Assembly (NCBI GenBank): GCA_019722365.1 | Contig: JADFUC010001018.1 | Location: forward strand, 46,616 to 110,615 | Direction of reading: 5' to 3' | Length of the DNA stretch: 64,000 nucleotides | DNA from: Lithospermum erythrorhizon | Lineage: Eukaryota; Streptophyta; Magnoliopsida; Boraginales; Boraginaceae | Part shown: one piece after another, positions 1 through 12,049 of the stretch | How positions within the stretch are numbered: the stretch's first letter is position 1 | Layout: every line of letters begins with the position of its first letter | Notes under the pieces: model-generated | What the model saw: the letters and a program-made list of their open reading frames with translations, nothing else | The model's database searches: none | Told to the model about the DNA's origin: nothing | Made by a program: the position numbers and the translations under genes

Positions 1-1139
1 ATTTATAATTATTGATCAATAAAGTATCATTTTTGTAATATATCAATTTCCTTCATTTTACGTATTTGGATGGATGATAATTGGAGAGGGTCTTAACCCG
101 TTCAGATCTACTTGTGGGTAGGATGACCATTGGTACGGTTTAATGCAATTCAATGTGGTTTTGATAGATTATTATGGTTGTATTACCAGTAGGATTTGGA
201 TTATATTTGAGATTTTGGCAAGGACTAGGTTGGTATATTTATAAAGTTTATTGATTTTATCATTGCAAAATAAATCGGATGATCTTTTTGCAATAGAGGA
301 GTACCAATGGGTTTACGTTGTTCACTTTGATTGCCATCTTGCTGGATCTACAATTCAATCGGAGTAAGGCCCATTTATAAGCCTAACTATCAATTCAATA
401 GTATTTGTCGAGTTGTATTTTGTATGTCAATTATCCGTTCTCAATTTCCATGATGTTCACTCTTCACCATTGACCTTGACAACTTGAAAACAAAACAAAA
501 ATTTCGAGTTGTCCATATTGTTGAATCAAGAATCAAAAGTGGTCCCATTAACTTATATCTAATTGAATAAATGGCACCACATAGACAATATTTAGGTTGT
601 CCAAGAAAAGGGAATCCCAACCAAAATCTCAATTAACAATTAGTACCAAGAATTAGGTGAAGTTTGGTCACCAAGAAGCACATGCATGCCTCTTCTCATT
701 GCATTTAGCTCATCTCCTTGTGCTCCACTATGAATGAAGTATATAAAACAAGAAACTAAAATGAAGCCAAAGGTCTTCATTAACTCATTAAGTAAATTTC
801 TGGCCAAAGGGATTGTAAAATTACATTTACTCCATCTAACTATCCCGGGTTTAATTGGGAGGATTTTTTCCATAAAATAAAAAAGCGGATCCATTTTTCG
901 GATCAATAATTTACTTGTATAATTTTTAATCCATAGTAATATAAAAGCCGCCTAAGGCGCTGCGTGGGCAACACACGCGGGTCGTCAGATTTTATAGCTT
1001 CGGTGAAAGATTGCATTTCAAGCGCATTAAAAAGTCAGACCTTTAAAATTTATCGAAATATAATTGGGCTTTGTCTCCGCCCTCTGTGATTCTTCTACAC
1101 TCAATTATCCATTACCTTTACCGAAATAAGCCGTCTTAC
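1..1139. other. AT-rich DNA, no gene recognised
   Basis: No open frame here resembles a known protein, and no intron-exon pattern or paired repeat was found. The short frames at about 441-906 on the minus strand have no recognisable domain. It is the left flank of the solo LTR that follows. Confidence 0.5.
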
Positions 1140-3582
1140 AATTATTATAAGATATTATATGTTTCTGCGGAAGATTTCTATGAAATTAAAAATTTCGGGG
1201 CTGAGTAAAGGAGAATTCAACAAATCCATTTGGCCACAGATATTTCTGGGCCAGGTGGGACCGAGATAGTATAAATAATTTTGGAATAACATCATATATC
1301 GAACGAGTACGGTATTTGAAAGAGAATATATGCCTTTGAATAACACAAATTGAAATCGTCATTGCATTTAAGCTGAATGTGAAAATTGAATCTAAACCAA
1401 ACTAACTTTAAATTTCTTCCTCTAAATATCCCACCTACCACCACTATCTCCATCCTCATCCAAAACCTTCTTTCCCCTATCTGGGCCGGTAATTCTGATT
1501 CCCTCAAAATTTCTTTCCATTTTCATATCGATTGTCGCTAAACTCAAGATCAAAGTGGTGGATTTGCTTCTCCTCATCATCCTCATCATATCTGTGTAAG
1601 AAAAAATCAAATCTTTTGAGATATTTCTTGAGTTTTGAAGAAGACTTTTTATGGATTTTTGCTGACTTTAGATCTTGAATTTATTATGGCATAGAAATGT
1701 TATCTCGAGTATCGTATAGGATTAAATGGGTGATTTTTGAGTGATTATTGGGCTTAGAAAGCGGTGTAAGTCGAGGGTTGACTTTTATCGATTTTCTTAA
1801 ATTAACTTTAAATCAGAATACGAGGTTGTGAGAACTTTAATATAGTTGTTTTGGATATAGAATTATTGGTTTGATATGGATAGGAGAGATTGGGTTGAGA
1901 AAGTTTGGGAAAGTTCAGATAGCATTTAGCTTGAATCGGGAGGTTGTATTTAATGGATTAATTAGTTGTCAATCGATTGCTGGATTGATTAGAATGTGCT
2001 AAAGTGTTATTGTTGGGGTAATATACATGACCGAATATCGAGATTTTACTTAAGTTGGCGATTAGAATGTAGTTATGTTGAATATTAAAAGTGTATACCA
2101 ATCTGGGGATGTGATAGATTGCTAAGGTCAGAATTTGAATCGTGAGACGCGTATAACACTCGGGTTAATATAGATGCTAAAAGAGGTTATTCTTACAAAA
2201 TATGTTATAATGTATAATTTCCTCACTGTGTGAAATGTTCTGAGCCCAAGACGATAATCGCCAGTCATTATTATCGCTGTCTGAGGTGAGTACAAATCTC
2301 ATGACGGGACCTTTCATATATATTGTGTCAGATATATTACGTGTGATATCTGGGATTATTCGATATGTGCACTGCGGTGATTATGATCGATACTATGTAA
2401 ACTTTCGATTTATGATTCATATGATGAAATAATTGAGATTTTGGGTTATATTACGAGATAATTGAGATTATGATTCATATCATGCGATATTAGTGTGATT
2501 ATGATTTATATCATGGATAATGGTGGAATATGATTCATGTTATGAGATTTTGTAGGATCAGCAATGGTCAGCACATTGACAAGTGGTGTTTGATTGCTTT
2601 GTGTGTTACTTTCATGGAGCGCGGTGACCGACCGGGAGGCTGTGTGGTGTATATCGTGTGGGTAGCCCGTGATTCGGGAGGTTCGTGCGATATGCATACT
2701 GGCGGGTGTACCGGTCGAGGATTGGAGTGAGGCCTCATCCGATTAAGCGTGGAGGTGATTCCTCATATGTGTATTATTTGGAGATGGATTCATATGTGTA
2801 TTATTCGACGTGGATTCCTACAAGGTATTATTTGGAGGTGGATTCCCTACGTGGTGTATTATGTGAGGTGGATTCCCAATGTGTATTATTTGAGGCGGAT
2901 TCCTCATTTGATGCCTTTGTGTGCCGAATCAAGCTTCCTGAATGAATATGCTAAGTATGATTATAAGCCTGCGTATAGTATTATGTAACATCATAAGCAG
3001 GATTCTATGTGAGTTTGTGGACTGCTATTTATCGCGGTGGCCTCGTTGATGTATACATACGTTATTTTATATAAGTATGAATATGTATATATGGGGATCA
3101 AGTCTCAGGGTATTTGTATTCACTCAAATTTTTAATATTTAATTCTATTCTCTATGGCATGCTTTTATGCCTAGGTTCTAAGAGGTTGATCGCTGAGGTC
3201 ATTGAGAAGTCGCATCGATAGGCCGCAGATCAAGATCAGATGGTGGCGCGGCATAGGAATTCCTCACTACCATTTCTCTTTTGTTGCTTCCATTTGTATA
3301 TCGTTAGACTTGTGTATTGTATTTCATTGAGGGGTCTGGCTTTTCATACTTTCCCTATGTCAGATTTTATTCTTTCGTGTATCTTTGGGTTGTATAAGTA
3401 TGGTGGATTTGTATTATGTTGTTTTATTGTATGTTGTTAGTTCACCACGATGGACAAAAGTGTATTTTATTATTATTAATGTCAAATGAAGTCTTTTTAT
3501 GTTGTTATCCATCGATCGGGTGACTCCTTGCATGTGTCAGTTGACGACCTTAACCTCGCAAGGCCGAATTTACGTCGTTACA
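1140..3582 (+). mobile_element. Solo LTR, Ty3/gypsy-type family G1, copy 1
   Basis: This stretch matches about 25594-27947 along its whole length. Shared landmarks are the GATAGTATAAAT block near 1266, the TTTCTTGAGTTTT block near 1624, a 30-bp tandem repeat block, TTTATGCCTAGGTTCTAAG near 3165, and the final part with CATCCATCGATCGG ending in GTCGTTACA. No primer-binding site follows and no pol sequence flanks it, so it is a solo LTR left by LTR-LTR recombination. The right end at 3582 is good. The left end is uncertain by about 30 bp, and no clean target duplication was found. The family is related to the G2 LTRs at 14017 and 58819 (shared GATAGTATAAATAAT motif), which is the basis for calling it gypsy. 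Confidence 0.7.
2751..2915 (+). repeat. 30-bp tandem repeat inside the G1 LTR
   Basis: About five to six imperfect copies of a ~30-bp unit with the core GGTGGATTCCTCATATGTGT followed by ATTATTTGG. The same block is found at 27220-27335 in the second G1 copy, so it belongs to the family. Because the unit is a multiple of three, it keeps spurious reading frames open. Confidence 0.75.
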
Positions 3583-5336
3583 CTTACAACCTCAACCTCT
3601 ATCATTTTATTCAATCCGCTTCATTCCTATTTTCGCCTTTACCTGTGTCTTTATTCATTATTGAATTGCGATTCATCATCCGTGACAATTTCTTCAGATG
3701 CAATTTTATTTATTAAATACGCTCATTCAATAATATTTGATTATTATTACTATTAATTTTTATATGAAGAAAAATAATCGATTGAAATTAAAAATATTAT
3801 CGATATTCATATTTCTTCATTTATCAGAAGCAGCCCACCTTTGATAAACTCAAAGATTCATGGGTACGACATTTCAAACATTCAAATGTCAACCTTTTGA
3901 ACACTAAAAAAAATCATTATATCTAAATAAGAATAATTTAAGATTAAAATTAAATTTCATCAAGTGATTACAAGTCAAATTTTCTAGTCAAATGAAGATG
4001 GAATTAGTATCTTTTTAGTTGATGAGTATTTCATGATCAATATGAGTATATATGTACGATTAATCTATGATCTTCATTGCATGTTCTTAGTAGATAAACG
4101 TGGTAGCCACGTCGTGCCATGTAAGAAGAAATATATGTAGTAGTTTTGAAGACTTTGAAATTTTAAACTCATCATTGCCATGAAATAATCTGGATAGAAT
4201 AATGAAAATCAACATGTCTTAATAAGTCAACGACTATGTGACGTTATTAAATAATCGTCATGACATTTCCATGGAGTTTTAAATACTTGAGACATTATTG
4301 ATCATCAGTGATCACCAGGTGACTATTTCTTACTTTAATAATATAGTATATAATACTAGTAGTAAATTATAATATTTTTAATGTACCATCTTTTAATAAT
4401 TCCTTTTAAAATTCAATTTTTTTTCATATTTATTGTGTGCAGGAATATGAAAAATAAAAGATCTCTATAAGAAATGGAACCTAATTTACTGCTATGCATT
4501 GTGAATGAAGAATAATAACGGATATGGATGTAAATGAATATGTTATTTTTCTAGTAATTTTATTTTATAGCATTATTTTTTAATGTAAAATTTAATATTT
4601 TTTGTTATAAATTGTAATTGTAAGAGATGAATATGAATAATAAATATTTCAATTGGTATGAATTTTTAAGATATAACCTATTTATATTTTACATTATTTT
4701 GTATTAATAAATATAAAATATTTTTTTTTTGATTTTTTTACTTGACGGCACATTCAATTAGGGACTTAGATGGCGCCAGCCTGCCTTCAAGTACTTAGAC
4801 GGCGAACGTTGCATTTAATTACGGTGTTTTTATGTGACGTGTAAGTGATTTTTTGAGTGAGATTCAACTACTTTTTATAATAGTACATCTATTCTTCAAT
4901 AATCGACAATTTATCAGGTCACTACATTTTCCAATCTCTAATCACCAAAAATACACCTTACATTTTCTTTAGATGATGGTACATTATGAATCCTAAATTT
5001 AAATCAAGTCAAACAACCGTGTACTGATTTCTAACTAAAAGTTAGATTGAATAATCCACTAAAATTTTATTTAATTGAGAAGATATATCGGTTAAGAATA
5101 TGTGAAAGCTCGTTTATCTCTGTAATAATAATATATAGCGCTTTAAAATGTGTATGCATAGTGAGAAAGTTTTGTTTGTACTAGGAAATTCTTGAAAATA
5201 TATAAAAATACAATTTGAAATTCATTCATGTTTCATGTTTAGACTTTCCGAGACGTTGACGGATTATATTTCATGTTTAACATGTTGCAAATTAAAATGT
5301 CAATTTTATGGTTACAACGAAATTTATGTTGTGATT
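3583..5336. other. AT-rich spacer, no gene recognised
   Basis: Highly AT-rich DNA between the G1 solo LTR and the CACTA element. I see no conserved domain, splice pattern or terminal repeats. Confidence 0.5.
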
Positions 5337-5375
5337 ACGCACTACTGCAGATTGTAGCTTAGATAACAGTGTTTA

Positions 5376-5720
5376 AATAGCGCTTTTTTCATAAATGCAT
5401 CTTTTACATACGCATATTAATCCAATTAAAAAAAGTTAATAAAGAAAAGAAAAATAGGTTAGACAGCTGAAAAAAGGAGCGCTATCTAATGAGTTTTAAA
5501 ATACAGCCACAAGAGCGCTATTGTAAAAAGTGTTACGTAAGAAAATCGTTGTAAATAATTAATTATTAGATAGCGCTTTAACGAGCGTTATTGCAAAAAA
5601 AGTTTTACGAAGAAAATTATTGAAAATAATTAATTATTAGATACCTCTTAAAAAGTGGTATATAAGGTAACTTTCAAATGACGCTTATTCACTATAAGCT
5701 CTATTGAAGTGAATACATCA
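5376..5720. repeat. Left subterminal AGCGCT repeats of the CACTA element
   Basis: Repeated AGCGCT/GAGCGCTA motifs in both orientations, e.g. near 5379, 5478, 5513 and 5572, some followed by a longer shared block (TAATTAATTATTAGATA near 5558 and 5626). They mirror the motifs in 8980-9170. They are the likely transposase-binding region. Confidence 0.7.
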
Positions 5721-5777
5721 AAAATAAATCCCGCCCAATTGATATCTCTAAGAATCTAGCACAAAAAAAATCGGTGT

Positions 5778-5855
5778 AGTAGTAATAATAATAATAATAA
5801 TAGAAATAACAATAATAATAATAATAATAATAATGCTACTACTAATAATAATAAT
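5778..5855. repeat. (TAA)n microsatellite
   Basis: Runs of TAA/AAT broken by short interruptions, inside the CACTA element. A potentially polymorphic simple repeat. Confidence 0.85.
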
Positions 5856-6039
5856 CGTAACTTTAACTTTTTCGAAATAAACAATGTGTAATTTTGGAGT
5901 GATAAGTGAGATATGAAAAAATTATGGAATAAAAAGTATATAAATTTAAACTTTCTCAGTTTTGATTTGGTTAAGAGAAAAAATTAACTTAAGAATTTTA
6001 AGTTAAAAATGTGTAAATATTATTCCTAAAAAGAATGAA

Positions 6040-6350
6040 AGCAGAACCCCACCCCAGTAAGTATACCTCCTAACAAGGCTCAAAGCGTTGAGCTGTTATA
6101 CACGCAACCAACAATGCTGCTGTGCGAAACGATTATTTCGCCTCCTATTCGCAGTTGCAATAGCTTGGTAAGTTTCATTGGGCGACAAAATTATCATTTC
6201 ACTAAAAAAGCACAGATATAGTTACCTGCACGAAGCTAGCCCCCACCCAAATCAAATTAATACTACTCCCTCCTCCCCACTCCACATCGATTCCCCCACC
6301 CAATCTATATGGCAACATCAGAGAACAATAAGTGTAAGTTTCCTTTTCAA
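6040..6350 (+). other. Possible captured 5' gene segment in the CACTA
   Basis: A pyrimidine-rich stretch is followed by an ATG at 6309 opening a short frame (MATSENNK) that runs into GTAAGTTTCC, which looks like a splice donor. It is less AT-rich than its surroundings and looks like a captured leader and first exon. I do not recognise the gene, and it does not match the expected importin-9 N terminus. Confidence 0.25.
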
Positions 6351-7294
6351 GTGTTAGTTTTCATTCTCAATTTATTGTTAGTAATTCGTTGATTATAGTT
6401 TTCATTCTCAATTTTGTTGTATATTTGCTTCTGTGTGTTTTATTTTATGAGAATGACATTAATTTTGGGATATTTGTGTGTTTGTTTATTTTATTTTGTT
6501 AGTTGTTTTGCTACTTCTTCTCTTGATTGATATTGTAGATACCCGTTTAGCTATTTTCATCAATTAAGCTGTATATTGTCAATGCATTCAATCTTGATTT
6601 TCTGTGAATTTCTTTAATCTAGGTTCGTTATTTATTTGGGTTCTCCCTCTTGGTGGCGGTTCAGAGTTCATTGTGGGTTGTGTTAGGCGGAGGTGACATT
6701 GTTCACCATTGTTCACGAACTACCAAAATCGCAAATTACTCATTAAGAATTTAAATCATGGCTTAAATACAAAGAGCAATGGTTCAAACTCTGGCAATTT
6801 AAATTTTTAACTTTTAAGCTCTCTTTTGTTGCTCAAAAGCTCTCAACTTTTTGTTATTTATAAATTTATATGACTTCATTTTATTATTATGAAATTGTTT
6901 ATCTTCTAAATATTATTTCTTCAACAACTTTTATAATACTTCGTTTCGTTTTCTTATTAAATGTTCATCCAAATATATTATTCTTCGTTTGAATTCTTGG
7001 TTTGCTTATGAAATACGGTGAAAATTTTTAGTGTATATTTTGAACCATCACTTCGATTCACCTAGATCCGCCCCTAGTTGTGTAGTGTTTTTTGTAGAAA
7101 ATTAATTCTACTGATCATAAATTATCATTTTTGTCCAGTTTTCATTCTTCATTGATATTATGCATTGAACAGGATGCTACTAGTTGTATTTATCTTTTCT
7201 ACGAGTATGTGATATATATCAGAGAGTGGACATGTAATATTTCTTAGTTGGATAAATCTGTTCTTGGCTATAATAAGTTAATGTTTTCTTGCAG

Positions 7295-8229
7295 ATGTAT
7301 GAGAAGAGTCTTCGTTTGAAGATGCTTACGAGAGGAGATATGATTCTGAGGGCGTGGAGAGAAGCCTTGAGTCTTTTATCATTAAGGTGATTGCTTTCAC
7401 TTCTCCATTGTTCTGCATTTAGATGGGCTCTTATAGTGTATGTTTTTATCACTTGCTATTATACTTCAAAATGCATGCGGCTCTGTTGAAACCGTTGTTC
7501 TCTACCATGCCTTATAGCTATTTGAAATATATGCTCAGGGTCACATGTTATATGGTTTGTATTATTTAAGATGTGACATAGGAATATGAATAGAATATTG
7601 AATCATGCAGTTATTTGAATTTCTCTTGAGAATTTTGGGCAGCACGAAGCTTCTGAAGGTATGTTTTAAACCTTATTTACATTTTCCTATGTTTATGCAA
7701 TTGAATGTATGAAGTTAGGTAACATTTGCATTATTTTTATAGGCTATTGAAATTAATGTCAAAGAGATTGTGTACTATACTACCGCCTTTATGTAGATGA
7801 CAGAGAAACAGGTAATATTATAAGTTATATTTATTTGTAAATACTTTGAAGAATTCCTTTTGTATTCATCATTGCATGCAACGTTGAAGTTAAACATATT
7901 ATCTCTTATCAATAAATCTGTGTGTTTGTATACTAGTTGAACGAACACAAGATAACTGATCTGTTTCAGTGGAGTACTGGAGTCTAGCATCTACGTAGAT
8001 CGCCATAGTTAGTAATGAACCTTATCCATGAATTTTGTTTATATATTAGTATTAACTGTTTGAATTTAACTCATCTTCATATAAATTCTCTATTTTGAGC
8101 TTATAGATATTATAGTATAAAATTAGTAATCACATATGTGGTTTAATATACAGATGCATATCTGGCCTCTAGATGCAAATCAGTATGTTGCTGATGAGAA
8201 TGACAATACTTACAATTGTCATGTTTCTG
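7295..8229 (+). pseudogene. Importin-9 (karyopherin-beta) gene fragment captured by the CACTA
   Basis: Four exon-like blocks with AG/GT borders can be read: 7295-7386, 7611-7658, 7743-7811 and 8154-8229. They encode, in order, YERRYDSEGVERSLESFIIK, LFEFLLRILGSTKLLK, INVKEIVYYTTAFM and WPLDANQYVADENDNTYNCH. This order and wording match the C-terminal half of plant importin-9, a nuclear import receptor, as I remember the family (a YDS-G-E-SL-SF block, then LFEFLL, VYYT-AF, SLDANQFVADED-TY-C). The fragment is not functional: the first block is shifted by one base near its start, and an in-frame TAG at 7794-7796 replaces an expected sense codon. Retained introns point to capture at DNA level (transduplication), not retroposition. 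An intact parent gene should exist elsewhere. Confidence 0.72.
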
Positions 8230-8979
8230 GTGAGTGGTTGCTGTTAAATAGGACATTGCGTTAAATAACTTATATAACTATAGGCAAATTATATAATACC
8301 TTTATGGATTTATCTGGTGTTCACTGGTTGCTTTTTTAATAGATACTTTTATCATTCCAATTGGGAGTTGTAGTGTAAACTGGATTATAGTTATGAAATT
8401 AAAATTGCCATTAGTTTTTCACTTAAATATTTTATTCATAAATAGTACTTATTGCTTTAATACTACTTGTGAACTAATATTACATTATATTGTTTGTTGT
8501 TGTTATAATACTACTTGTGAACTAAAGTTTGATTTTAAACACAATTTTCTGATTTTGTTAAATGATCAATTGGGTTACATAGAGTGGAAGAAGAAGATTA
8601 AGCTTTTGTACGAAGGATTTCATTATATCATTATTAGCTATGACCTTATGCGATGAATTTTATGATATTATTGATAATGTTACTTTTACATTTATTATGT
8701 TAGTTTTTTGAATTTGTTAATTGAGATTTGAATGTATTAGTGTTTGAATTAATTGATGAATGAAGTTCTTTTTTATATTATGTTGCATTTATTAACTTAT
8801 AATGTTAAAATAATTTTTATTAAGTAGAAAATGAAAATATTCATAGATTATTATAGGTATAAAATCTATATAAAAATCAATAGAAAAATCATTAAAAAAT
8901 CTAAATTATATTAGATTGTGCTTAAATAAGTGCTATATAATTAAATGATAGAAAGAGATATTTAAGTTATTAATGTTAA

Positions 8980-9170
8980 ATAGCGCTTTATATATGCTAG
9001 TATCATTTATTATAGTGCTTTATATGCGCTATGTAAGTGTTAGATCATCATAGCATTTTATTATGCGCTATGTAAGTATCGAACTTCTACAGTGCTTATA
9101 AAGCGCTATATAACATAAGCGCTATACTAGCATCCTTTTCTAAATAGCGCTTCTAAGCCATCTAACCATT
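8980..9170. repeat. Right subterminal AGCGCT repeats of the CACTA element
   Basis: Multiple TAGCGCTT/AAGCGCTA and GCGCTATGTAAG motifs near 8983, 9027, 9068, 9104, 9119 and 9147, inverted relative to the left block. Together with the CACTA termini they define the element. Confidence 0.7.
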
Positions 9171-9425
9171 AGTAGCGGTGGTTATATATACAAAGCTATC
9201 TAAGCCTTAAAACAAGCGTTATGCAAGATTAGTTTTGTAGTAGTGACGGGTGTATATATTTTCAAAGCACAAATTTTTTTTCGATTTTACCCTTAGCGAC
9301 TGCATGGAATACGGGTTCAAAGAGGAAGCCTGATTTGCTATCGACCGCATGCATGTTCGATATCGTTTGAACCCAGATATACTGATATACATAACTTGTT
9401 AACACACTTTGAATGTCCGATATGT

Positions 9426-10683
9426 ATATTGAACACATGTTCCACGTGGAGCCTTCTTTTTTTATATTAATATTTGACATAAATGTTCAACATAATTATT
9501 TTACTTTATTAATTTAATAATATTATGGTACATATTAACACAAAATTAATCATAATAAAAATTAACAAAAAAATAACATAATAAAAATAAATTTAACATT
9601 ATTAACACAATATTCTTGACATTTGAAAGATGTAAACAATAAGTTTAACATGATACCATAAATAAGTTTTTCATTATTAACATGATAAAATTAAAATTTA
9701 ACATCATTAACATAATTTTCTTTTAAATTAACACATTAACTATTAATATTATTACGATGAAAGATAAATATTAAATAATTTAAAATTCTTAAAATTAAGT
9801 TCAAAATTTAAAATTCATAACATTAAGATAATAATTTAAAATAAATTGGAACGCATGGAACATGAGATCGATAATGTTTTGAACGCGCATTAAATGTGCT
9901 CGTTATGCCAAACGAGTACATACTCTGTACGCCGGGTGTGTATATTGAACACATGTTCCAGGGGTTGGAGCCTTACTTTTTTATATTAACATTTGTCATC
10001 AATATTTAACAAAATTATTTTACTTAATTAATTTAACAATATTTTGATACATATTATCACAACAAGAATCATAATAATTAAAAAAAAATTAAAATTATTA
10101 ACTCAATATTTTCTTGACATTTGAAAGATGTAAATAATAAGTTTAACATGATATCATGAATAAGTTTTCCATTAACATGGTAAAATTAAATTTATACATC
10201 ATTAACATGAAAGATTTAAAAAAAAATTAAAACATTAACTCTCAACATTATTAAGATGAAAGATAAACACTAAATAATTTAAAGTTATTAAAAATAAGAT
10301 CAAAATTTAAAATTCTTAACATTAAAATAATAATTTAAAATAAATTGGAACTTGTGAAGCATGGGCTTGATAATATTTTGAACGCGCATTATATGTGCTC
10401 GTTATACCAAACGAGCAAACACTATGTATGCCCGGTGTGTATATTGAAAACATGTTCCATGGGTTGGAGCCTTACCTTTTTATATTAATATTTGACATAA
10501 ATATTCAACATAATTATTTTACTTAATTAATTTAAAATTATTATGGTACATATTAACATAAAATTAATCATGATAAAATTAACAAAAAATAATGTAATAA
10601 AAATGAATTTAACATTATTAACACAATATTCTTGACATTTGAAAGATGTAAACATTACCATAAATAAGTTTTTCATTATTAAC
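9426..10683 (+). repeat. ~505-bp tandem repeat units A, B and first half of C
   Basis: Each unit opens with GTATATTGAACACATGTTCC (near 9426, 9938 and, with one change, 10436), continues through very AT-rich DNA and ends in a segment with GAACGCGCATTA and a CTCGTTAT-CCAAACGAG palindrome. Unit spacing is about 512 and 498 bp. Unit C stops at 10683, where the copia element inserted, and resumes at 18324. Confidence 0.8.
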
Positions 10684-11536
10684 TGTTGGGTTTTCGATAT
10701 TAAAAATAACAATTACAATAAATCGAAACCAGGATACTACGAATAATATAAAAACAATAACATACGAGTGTGTACCTTTAAATCGAGGATCATTAGCGAT
10801 ATACGAGGAGACTATGATCGGCGTTGATTGTCTCTAGGAGCAGATCAGCATGACGTATGAGCGAACCCCTCGTGAGAACTTTTACTAGAACTTTTAAAAT
10901 ATTAAAGCTGTAAAGCCTTGAGGTTGGGCGGGAAAAATCCAAAATGGATTTTAGCGCCTACTAGTCGTAGGATGAAGAGGAGAAAGAGAAAGAATTCTCA
11001 ACTTCAAAAGTTGAAAAAAGGTAGTGCAAATGATTTCATCAAATCATATGGCCTTTATATAAACAGCCCTAATTTTTAGGCCCTTAAAGAGATGTGGTGA
11101 AACTCTTCCACCTCCTTAAGAAGAACATTCTAGAATTCTTCTAAAAATAAGAATCTAGAACTCCCACCTCTTTTCATCGGTTCGCGGCCCATGGGGTGAG
11201 ATTCAGTGGAATCATGCCCATTATTTCCACTCTGATTTCATTTAAACCCAAATTATAATTAAAATTATAGTTCGATTTCGTTGTTGTGTGACCTGCCCAG
11301 GATCGATCGACAATAGCAATATATTATTTAACCGAATATCATATTAATATAGATTATGAAGCGGACTCTATTAAGCCATCCATAACCCCTAATATCAATC
11401 GAGTTACTAATATATTAATTGTCCAACAGTGCTTTATATGTGAACTTATTATTATTTAAATGTAATAATCGGTTATCTGATCTAATTGTTCAATATACAT
11501 ATATTTATGTGATCCCCAACGTCTCATATTTCCAAC
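10684..11536 (-). repeat. 3' LTR of the family H copia
   Basis: 853 bp, matching 17505-18323 and, in inverse orientation, 56752-57648. Read on the minus strand it starts GTTGGAAATATGAGA (the initial T is lost) and ends in AACA. A purine-rich tract, AAGGGCAAGTGGAAAA on the minus strand, lies directly next to it at about 11537-11552, as expected for plus-strand priming. A TATA-like TTTATATAAA is at 11053-11063. Confidence 0.85.
11123..11135 (-). promoter_or_regulatory. Three-unit heat-shock element in the LTR
   Basis: GAACATTCTAGAA is a perfect alternating array GAA-nn-TTC-nn-GAA, the binding site of heat-shock factor trimers. Read along the element it lies about 60 bp upstream of the TATA-like sequence at 11053-11063, a promoter position. 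The matching site in the 5' LTR (near 17907) has decayed to AAACATTCACAAA. Confidence 0.6.
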
Positions 11537-12049
11537 TTTTCCACTTGCCCTTGGGCGATTATTTGTAAATGATTGCCTGTCGAATACATCGGCGTGATCC
11601 TGTCATCGTTTCAATGATCGACCTATAGTAAGATTTGTGTCATATATTCTTACCTTACTTTTCTTGGTGGTATGAAGTGATGTGATCTCGGTATAATCGA
11701 GGTTGGCCAACAAAATCACCGTCAGGTTCTCGAGGCTGAAAATCTAGGCAGTTATCCGGTTGTCTGAATTCCATCTTTGTGTACAAGATTTCACAAGAAG
11801 TATACTTGTGGAAATATATAAAACTGAGTCTTTATAATCCTATTCACGGAAGAGTTTAGAGCGGGATCAAAAGTATAATACTCTTATAAAGTGAAACCGA
11901 GGTCACGCAGGTCTAAGAATCACCATTTAACATAAGTTCTGAAACTTCTTAGGACATAGATATACAATCCTTAGCGTTTCATGGCGGTCAATGTTCGATA
12001 TCCGCGGTTGAAACCATTTCACACGTATACCTATGTGATTAAATGGAGT

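Larger units (their letters stand above)
5340..9245. mobile_element. CACTA (En/Spm-type) transposon, non-autonomous
   Basis: The left end begins CACTACTGCAG and the right end finishes TTTTGTAGTAGTG, the inverse of CACTACTACAAAA. The trinucleotide ACG lies directly outside both ends (5337-5339 and 9246-9248), the 3-bp target duplication expected of CACTA elements. Both ends hold many copies of an AGCGCT-centred subterminal motif (about 5376-5720 and 8980-9170), which in this superfamily are the transposase-binding repeats. No transposase (TNPA/TNPD-like) frame is visible in the 3.9 kb, so mobility would depend on an autonomous relative. The interior carries importin-9 exon fragments (7295-8229). 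Confidence 0.88.

Noticed and set aside
441..906. Two minus-strand frames of 63 and 88 codons near the left edge
   Set aside because: No domain, no splice context and composition like the surrounding AT-rich DNA.
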